Below are positions 7,233 to 11,120 of a DNA stretch of 11,120 nucleotides, piece by piece. Positions within the stretch are counted from its first letter, which is position 1. Each line of letters starts with the position of its first letter. Under the pieces are notes generated by a model. It had not been told where the DNA came from and made no database searches. It worked only from the letters and a program-made list of their open reading frames with translations. Source of the DNA: an uncultured Rhizobiaceae group bacterium. Lineage in GTDB: Bacteria; Pseudomonadota; Alphaproteobacteria; Rhizobiales; Rhizobiaceae. Made by a program: the position numbers and the translations under genes. The stretch is from contig CALLHT010000245.1 of the NCBI GenBank assembly GCA_938009335.1, positions 1 through 11,120 on the forward strand, in the 5' to 3' direction.

Positions 7233-7259
7233 TTGAGCGTCAAGTCGGTGTGATATTAT
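7233..7259 (+). promoter_or_regulatory. Possible extended -10 promoter ahead of the hydrolase-OsmC gene
   Basis: TATTAT (7254-7259, 5 of 6 to the sigma-70 consensus) is preceded by TG one base upstream, giving an extended -10. TTGAGC (7233-7238) lies 15 bases before it, which is short for a -35. It falls right after the ccmH stop, in the 91-base gap before the next gene, and would give a leader of about 58 bases. This is a by-eye match only. Confidence 0.35.
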
Positions 7260-7323
7260 GCACTTGTATGTCGCTGGCGCATGACCCACTTTAGGGGCTG
7301 AATTAAACCTTTGGAGCCCTCTG

Positions 7324-8553
7324 ATGACAACGACCCAACGCCTCGATTTCGATGGTAGCCTTGGCGTTAAGCTTTCTGCCCGTCTGGATTTACCACATGG
7401 TCCGATCAGGGCGTATGCAATCTTTGCCCATTGTTTCACATGCTCCAAAGATCTACACGCTACAAAGCGGATCGCAGCCGAGCTTTCCAATCGCGGCATT
7501 GCAGTTCTGCGGTTTGATTTTACGGGTCTGGGCAAAAGTGGTGGCGACTTCGCTTCAACAAATTTCTCGTCTAATCGCGAAGATCTGGTCATCGGGGCAA
7601 ATTACTTGCGCGAACATTTCCAAGCACCGAGCCTTTTGATTGGGCACTCGCTGGGAGGTGCTGCGGTGCTTTCGGTTGCGGGAGAAATCCCCGAAATAAG
7701 AGGAGTGGTCACCATTGGTGCACCGGCAGAAGCCGAACATGTCATTCATAACTTTGGTGCCAAACTGGATGAGATTGCCGATAATGGCGAAGCAACCGTA
7801 AATTTGGCGGGCCGGGAGTTCTCGATCCGAAAACAGTTCCTCGATGATTTAAAAGCCAATGATGTTTTGGAAAAAGTTGCAGTGTTGAAAAAGCCTCTTC
7901 TTGTGCTGCATTCTCCGATTGATCAAACCGTTGGTGTAGAGAACGCATCGAAGATTTTTGTCGCCGCCAAACACCCCAAGAGCTTTGTTTCTCTTGATGA
8001 TGCCGATCATCTCGTGAGCCGCGATGTGGATGCTGATTTTGCCGCTGGCATAATCGCTGCCTGGAGTGAGAAGTATCTCGATCCGGTGGTACAAGACAAT
8101 GCTTCTGAAGATCACGTCCCGGTGCGCGTTATGGAAACGCAAAGCGGCAAGTTTCAGAATACAGTACAGGCAGGCTCGCATCACATGTTGGCGGATGAAC
8201 CAAAATCCGTTGGCGGTCTGGATTCGGGGCCTTCACCTTATGATTACCTTGCGACTTCCCTTGGCACATGCACATCCATGACCTTGCGCATGTATGCGGA
8301 CTTTAAAAAGCTGGATGTCGGGCGCATTACCGTCGATGTCAGTCATCATAAAATTCATGCCAAAGACTGTGAGGAATGCGCGCAAGATCAACGCGACGGC
8401 GGTGGAAAGATTGATGTTTTTGAGCGCTCTATCACAGTCGAAGGATTGGAAGATCCTGAATTAAAACAGAAGCTTGTCGAGATTGCCGACAAATGCCCCG
8501 TTCACAAAACGCTTGAAAGCGGTGCGATCGTGAAAACCACCTATAGTGGATAG
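7324..8553 (+). CDS. Alpha/beta hydrolase-OsmC fusion protein
   Basis: A 409-residue cytoplasmic protein with two domains. Residues 1-250 are an alpha/beta hydrolase: nucleophile elbow G-H-S-L-G-G with S109, acid D200 in H-S-P-I-D, and H229 in D-A-D-H, a complete catalytic triad. The segment near the oxyanion hole reads A-H-C-F-T-C (C37, C40). Residues about 262-408 are an OsmC/Ohr domain, a family of thiol peroxidases that reduce organic hydroperoxides; its cysteines are C316 (L-G-T-C-T-S) and C391 (C-P-V-H-K). A further cluster H-H-K-I-H-A-K-D-C-E-E-C (341-352) could bind metal or be redox active. This fusion is a known proteobacterial architecture, though its substrate is not established to my knowledge. 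No signal peptide is seen. GGAG (7313-7316) lies seven bases ahead of the ATG. It sits between ccmH and degP, with a likely promoter of its own. A role in peroxide or thiol stress is inference. Confidence 0.88.
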   Translation: MTTTQRLDFDGSLGVKLSARLDLPHGPIRAYAIFAHCFTCSKDLHATKRIAAELSNRGIAVLRFDFTGLGKSGGDFASTNFSSNREDLVIGANYLREHFQAPSLLIGHSLGGAAVLSVAGEIPEIRGVVTIGAPAEAEHVIHNFGAKLDEIADNGEATVNLAGREFSIRKQFLDDLKANDVLEKVAVLKKPLLVLHSPIDQTVGVENASKIFVAAKHPKSFVSLDDADHLVSRDVDADFAAGIIAAWSEKYLDPVVQDNASEDHVPVRVMETQSGKFQNTVQAGSHHMLADEPKSVGGLDSGPSPYDYLATSLGTCTSMTLRMYADFKKLDVGRITVDVSHHKIHAKDCEECAQDQRDGGGKIDVFERSITVEGLEDPELKQKLVEIADKCPVHKTLESGAIVKTTYSG

Positions 8554-8575
8554 GTCAACATTACCAAAGTTTAAT
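8547..8575 (+). promoter_or_regulatory. Possible promoter for degP
   Basis: TGGATA (8547-8552) and TTTAAT (8570-8575) are 17 bases apart and match the sigma-70 boxes at 4 and 5 of 6 positions. The pair overlaps the stop codon of the hydrolase-OsmC gene. If real, its transcript would pass through two stem-loops before reaching degP. No clear alphaproteobacterial RpoH or ECF promoter was seen in this gap. By-eye match only. Confidence 0.28.
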
Positions 8576-8586
8576 TCTGCGGCCAT

Positions 8587-8607
8587 GAAACCGTAAGGTT
8601 GGGTTTC
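8587..8607 (+). other. Stem-loop in the degP leader region
   Basis: GAAACC (8587-8592) and GGTTTC (8602-8607) form a 6-bp stem with a 9-base loop and no T-run. It lies 17 bases ahead of the terminator hairpin and could be part of a structured leader. The stem is short and could be chance. Confidence 0.25.
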
Positions 8608-8624
8608 CTAAATTGCTGTCATGC

Positions 8625-8648
8625 GCAGCGGCGTTCCCGCTGCTTTTT
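8625..8648 (+). terminator. Intrinsic terminator just upstream of degP
   Basis: GCAGCGG (8625-8631) and CCGCTGC (8637-8643) make a perfect 7-bp GC-rich stem with a 5-base loop, followed directly by TTTTT (8644-8648). It looks like a proper Rho-independent terminator for the hydrolase-OsmC transcript. It ends only 24 bases before the degP start codon and a few bases before the degP ribosome binding site, so it could instead act as an attenuator in the degP leader. Confidence 0.75.
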
Positions 8649-8672
8649 GATGACAGAAAGGAAATTCGTCAG

Positions 8673-10148
8673 ATGAATTCAAACAAACCTGCTCTTGGAA
8701 CCGGATTTAAAGCACTTCTCCTATCCACTGCAATTGCTGCGGGTGCCGTTGGTATGAGTGCAGGGCATTCCGGGTTAAATTTTGTAACTCCCTCCTTTGC
8801 GGAAGCGGTGAAGGTGGAAGCGCCTGCTGCATTCTCATTTGGGGATGTGGTTGAAGCCGTTTCTCCTGCAGTGGTGAGCGTTCGCGTTGAGGCCAAACTT
8901 CAACCTGCGAATGACCAACTTGAAGGTGAGCAGTTTCGACGTGGACGCGAATTTTTCGAGCGCTTCTTTGGCGAAGGTCAGCGTCGTGAATTTAGGAGAG
9001 GTGGACCAGGGAACGAAGGCCGTACTGCGCGTTCACAAGGATCCGGGTTCTTTGTTTCGGACGATGGATATGTTGTTACCAATCATCACGTAATCGATGG
9101 TGGCACAACGTTCACGGTTGTGCTTGCAGACGGCACTGAGCATGACGCAAAACTTATCGGAACAGATGAGCGCACAGACCTTGCCGTTCTCAAGGTCGAA
9201 GCGGATGAAGAATTTACTTATGTTGACTTCGGCGATAGCCGTCCGCGCATTGGCGATTGGGTCGTGGCTGTTGGCAATCCGTTTGGCCTTGGCGGTACGG
9301 TAACCGCAGGCATTGTTTCGGCTCACGGGCGTGAGATTGGTGCCAGCCGTTATGATGACTTCATCCAGATCGATGCAGCGGTAAACAAAGGTAATTCTGG
9401 CGGTCCTGCATTTAACCTCAGTGGCGAAGTGATTGGTGTCAACACTGCGATCTTTTCACCGTCAGGCGGCAATGTCGGCATCGCTTTTGCCATTCCGGCA
9501 GCGCTTGCGGATGAGGTTGTGACAGACCTCATTGAAAACGGTTCTGTGACACGCGGATGGTTGGGTGTTCAAATTCAGAAAGTGACGCCAGAGATTGCGG
9601 AATCTGTTGGATTGGATATCGAAAACGGAACCATTGTTACATCTGCTCAAGAGGGAAGTCCTGCTGCTGATGCGGGTCTCCAGTCCGGTGATATCATCAC
9701 CGAGGTCGAGGGTAAGAACATCAAGGGCCCGAAAGAGCTTGCCAAAACCATCGCCGGATATGAGCCAAAGTCAGATGTAGAACTGAACATTTGGCGTGAT
9801 GGCGAGCAACAAAGTGTAACGGTAACACTAGGCGAGCTTCAGCAAACTGCTGATGCATCAACGCCTGCTAAGCCTGGTAAAGCCAAAATGGGCCGTCTTG
9901 GATTGGCTTTGCAGCAATCACCGGATGGATTGAAAGTGGTTGAGGTGAAGCCGGATAGTCCTGCGGCTGAGCGTGGGTTTCAGGTGGGTGATGTTATCGC
10001 TTCTGTAAATGGCACTGATATCGAAACCCGAAAAGAGCTCCGAAACGCCATGAAAGCGGCTCGCGACCAGGGTCGTAAGTCTGCACTTCTGCAAATCGAG
10101 CGCAATCAGCGGACGATCTTCGTACCAGTTCCGCTGCAGCGTGGCTAA
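8673..10148 (+). CDS. degP: Periplasmic serine protease/chaperone DegP (HtrA)
   Basis: A 491-residue HtrA-family protease that degrades or refolds damaged periplasmic proteins. A hydrophobic signal segment at about 12-31 is followed by a likely cleavage near residues 41-45. The trypsin-like domain (about 55-290) carries the full triad: H139 (T-N-H-H-V), D169 (R-T-D-L-A) and S242 (G-N-S-G-G-P). Its regulatory loop (about 80-120) is rich in arginine, glycine and phenylalanine. Two PDZ domains follow at about 295-390 and 402-488, with carboxylate-binding starts such as R-G-W-L-G-V (294-299), separated by a short Ala/Lys/Pro linker. Two PDZ domains and this length fit DegP/DegQ rather than DegS. 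The start at 8673 has AGAAAGGA (8655-8662) ahead; an in-frame ATG 8613 would lie before the terminator hairpin and add a non-signal extension. In rhizobia degP likewise follows the cyc/ccm block and precedes a two-component system. Confidence 0.95.
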   Translation: MNSNKPALGTGFKALLLSTAIAAGAVGMSAGHSGLNFVTPSFAEAVKVEAPAAFSFGDVVEAVSPAVVSVRVEAKLQPANDQLEGEQFRRGREFFERFFGEGQRREFRRGGPGNEGRTARSQGSGFFVSDDGYVVTNHHVIDGGTTFTVVLADGTEHDAKLIGTDERTDLAVLKVEADEEFTYVDFGDSRPRIGDWVVAVGNPFGLGGTVTAGIVSAHGREIGASRYDDFIQIDAAVNKGNSGGPAFNLSGEVIGVNTAIFSPSGGNVGIAFAIPAALADEVVTDLIENGSVTRGWLGVQIQKVTPEIAESVGLDIENGTIVTSAQEGSPAADAGLQSGDIITEVEGKNIKGPKELAKTIAGYEPKSDVELNIWRDGEQQSVTVTLGELQQTADASTPAKPGKAKMGRLGLALQQSPDGLKVVEVKPDSPAAERGFQVGDVIASVNGTDIETRKELRNAMKAARDQGRKSALLQIERNQRTIFVPVPLQRG

Positions 10149-10203
10149 TCGTCTAAAGAATGGATGTCCTGTGATCCCCGGCCGCTTCCAACAGGGCATT
10201 CCC

Positions 10204-10237
10204 GTCAATCATCCAGCGTTTCGTGTAGATGATTGAC
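10204..10237. repeat. 10-bp inverted repeat after degP
   Basis: GTCAATCATC (10204-10213) and GATGATTGAC (10228-10237) are perfect complements with a 14-base loop. No T-run follows, so it is not an intrinsic terminator by itself. It stands six bases before the strong terminator hairpin, which has the same loop length, so the degP 3' end carries tandem stem-loops. A shorter CCTGT/ACAGG pair (10168-10172, 10191-10195) lies upstream. Confidence 0.6.
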
Positions 10238-10243
10238 CCAAGA

Positions 10244-10285
10244 GCAGCAGGTTCGCACTCCCCCTCGTGAACCTGCTGCATTTTT
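10244..10285 (+). terminator. Strong intrinsic terminator of degP
   Basis: GCAGCAGGTTC (10244-10254) and GAACCTGCTGC (10269-10279) form a perfect 11-bp stem with a 14-base pyrimidine-rich loop, followed by A and TTTTT (10281-10285). There is no T-run on the opposite strand, so it works only for + strand transcription. It separates degP from the downstream two-component system, which therefore needs its own promoter. Confidence 0.88.
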
Positions 10286-10321
10286 CTTTCGAATCCTTTT
10301 GAAAAGTCATAACATTACGGC

Positions 10322-11005
10322 ATGAAAATACTATTTGTTGAAGATGATCTGGAGGCCGCGGCTTTCCTGTCCCGCGCCCTGAAAGAAGCCGGGCATAACG
10401 TTTCTCACGCCAGTGATGGCGAAGCGGGATTGCACCTGGCAGAAACAGAAGAGTTCGACGTGTTCATCTTGGATCGGATGTTGCCAAAGCTTGACGGTCT
10501 CTCATTGTTAAAATCAATACGTGCAGACGGCAATCAAACCCCTGCACTTATTCTATCGGCTTTAGGAGAGGTTGATGACCGGGTAGAGGGTTTGCGATCT
10601 GGCGGTGATGATTACCTCGCCAAACCGTATGCTTTTTCCGAACTGTTGGCGCGGGTTGAAGTTCTCGCAAAACGTTCAGCTGCACCAGAAACAGAAACTG
10701 TTTTGAAAGTCGGAGAACTTGAACTTGATCGCCTTTCGCATTCAGTCACGCGCGCTGGCGAGAAGATTTTGCTTCAACCAAGAGAATTCCGGCTTCTTGC
10801 ATATCTGATGCAAAATGCGGGACGCGTTGTAACACGCACCATGTTGCTGGAGAAAGTTTGGGACTATCATTTCGATCCGCAAACCAATGTGATTGATGTT
10901 CATATTTCGCGGTTACGTGGAAAAATCGACAAGGATTTTGACACACCCATGCTGCATACAATTCGCGGTGCGGGGTATAAACTTGATGCTGGTGAGGCTG
11001 ATTGA
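10322..11005 (+). CDS. OmpR/PhoB-family response regulator
   Basis: A 227-residue response regulator. The receiver domain (about 1-116) has acidic residues E7/D8/D9, phosphoacceptor D51 in I-L-D-R-M-L-P, S79 in the switch position and K101. The winged-helix DNA-binding domain (about 127-222) ends with R-G-A-G-Y-K-L. It overlaps its kinase gene by one base in TGATG. By position it matches the uncharacterised two-component regulator that follows degP in rhizobia; I know no established target. It is clearly a different paralogue from FeuP at 551. The ribosome binding site is poor (only ACGG just ahead of the ATG), and a TATAAT-like CATAAC (10309-10314) lies so close that the transcript could be nearly leaderless. 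The 36 bases after the degP terminator hold any promoter, but no good -35 was found. Confidence 0.9.
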   Translation: MKILFVEDDLEAAAFLSRALKEAGHNVSHASDGEAGLHLAETEEFDVFILDRMLPKLDGLSLLKSIRADGNQTPALILSALGEVDDRVEGLRSGGDDYLAKPYAFSELLARVEVLAKRSAAPETETVLKVGELELDRLSHSVTRAGEKILLQPREFRLLAYLMQNAGRVVTRTMLLEKVWDYHFDPQTNVIDVHISRLRGKIDKDFDTPMLHTIRGAGYKLDAGEAD

Positions 11006-11120
11006 TGTTTGCTCGCATCCGCTCTTTGTTTCGCGTTACTGCGGTTCGGCTCTCAATCATATATACGTTGATATTTGGACTGGTTGCCGTTGGTCTGGTT
11101 GCATACATGACCGGGGCAAC
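11005..11120 (+). CDS. Sensor histidine kinase, N-terminal fragment (cut by window edge)
   Basis: Only the first 38 codons are in the window; the frame stays open to the right edge. The visible part has basic residues (R4, R6, R10, R15) followed by a hydrophobic helix at about 17-35, including I-I-Y-T-L-I-F-G, which is the usual first transmembrane segment of OmpR-partner kinases. The ATG overlaps the stop of the response regulator gene in TGATG. No H-box or ATPase domain can be seen, so the kinase call rests on the gene pair and this N-terminus. Confidence 0.75.
   Translation, partial: MFARIRSLFRVTAVRLSIIYTLIFGLVAVGLVAYMTGA

Noticed and set aside
8613..8672. Longer degP start at ATG 8613
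   Set aside because: It would translate through the terminator hairpin and put a 20-residue non-signal stretch before the signal peptide; ATG 8673 has the ribosome binding site.
1..11120. Mobile elements, CRISPR arrays, tRNA or rRNA genes, toxin-antitoxin or phage-defence genes
   Set aside because: None seen on either strand; all convincing genes belong to conserved envelope and signalling families.

Overview
The window looks like core chromosome of an alphaproteobacterium, most probably Hyphomicrobiales (rhizobial relatives). Base composition is moderate, all genes are on the + strand, and the gene order resembles rhizobial chromosomes: a FeuP/FeuQ two-component system, the cytochrome c maturation block ccmIEFH (rhizobial cycHJKL), a DegP/HtrA protease, then a second OmpR-type two-component system. 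I cannot place it to genus from sequence alone.

Layout. Bases 1-277 are a left flank with no gene I can support. Bases 278-2595 hold a small exported protein in the feuN position, then feuP and feuQ, which overlap by one base. Bases 2683-3153 encode a glycine-zipper lipoprotein of the 17 kDa surface antigen type. Bases 3250-7232 are the tightly overlapping ccmI-ccmE-ccmF-ccmH operon; ccmE starts at TTG and ccmF at GTG, both behind strong ribosome binding sites. Bases 7324-8553 encode one polypeptide joining an alpha/beta hydrolase to an OsmC domain. A terminator hairpin (8625-8648) lies just ahead of degP (8673-10148). degP is followed by an inverted repeat and a strong terminator (10244-10285). 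Bases 10322-11005 encode a second response regulator, and its histidine kinase begins at 11005 and runs off the right edge.

How the genes fit together. The common theme is the cell envelope. FeuN/FeuP/FeuQ senses envelope or osmotic conditions. CcmI, CcmE, CcmF and CcmH deliver haem to apocytochrome c and ligate it in the periplasm; ccmABC and ccmG must lie elsewhere. DegP degrades or refolds damaged periplasmic proteins. The hydrolase-OsmC fusion probably handles peroxides or other thiol-reactive compounds in the cytoplasm. No mobile element, CRISPR array, tRNA, rRNA or sign of recent gene transfer was seen. I found no clearly new system. The points most worth a second look are the FeuN-like protein, the hairpin ahead of degP, the hydrolase-OsmC gene between ccmH and degP, the 17-bp palindrome upstream of the lipoprotein gene, and the stem-loops after degP.
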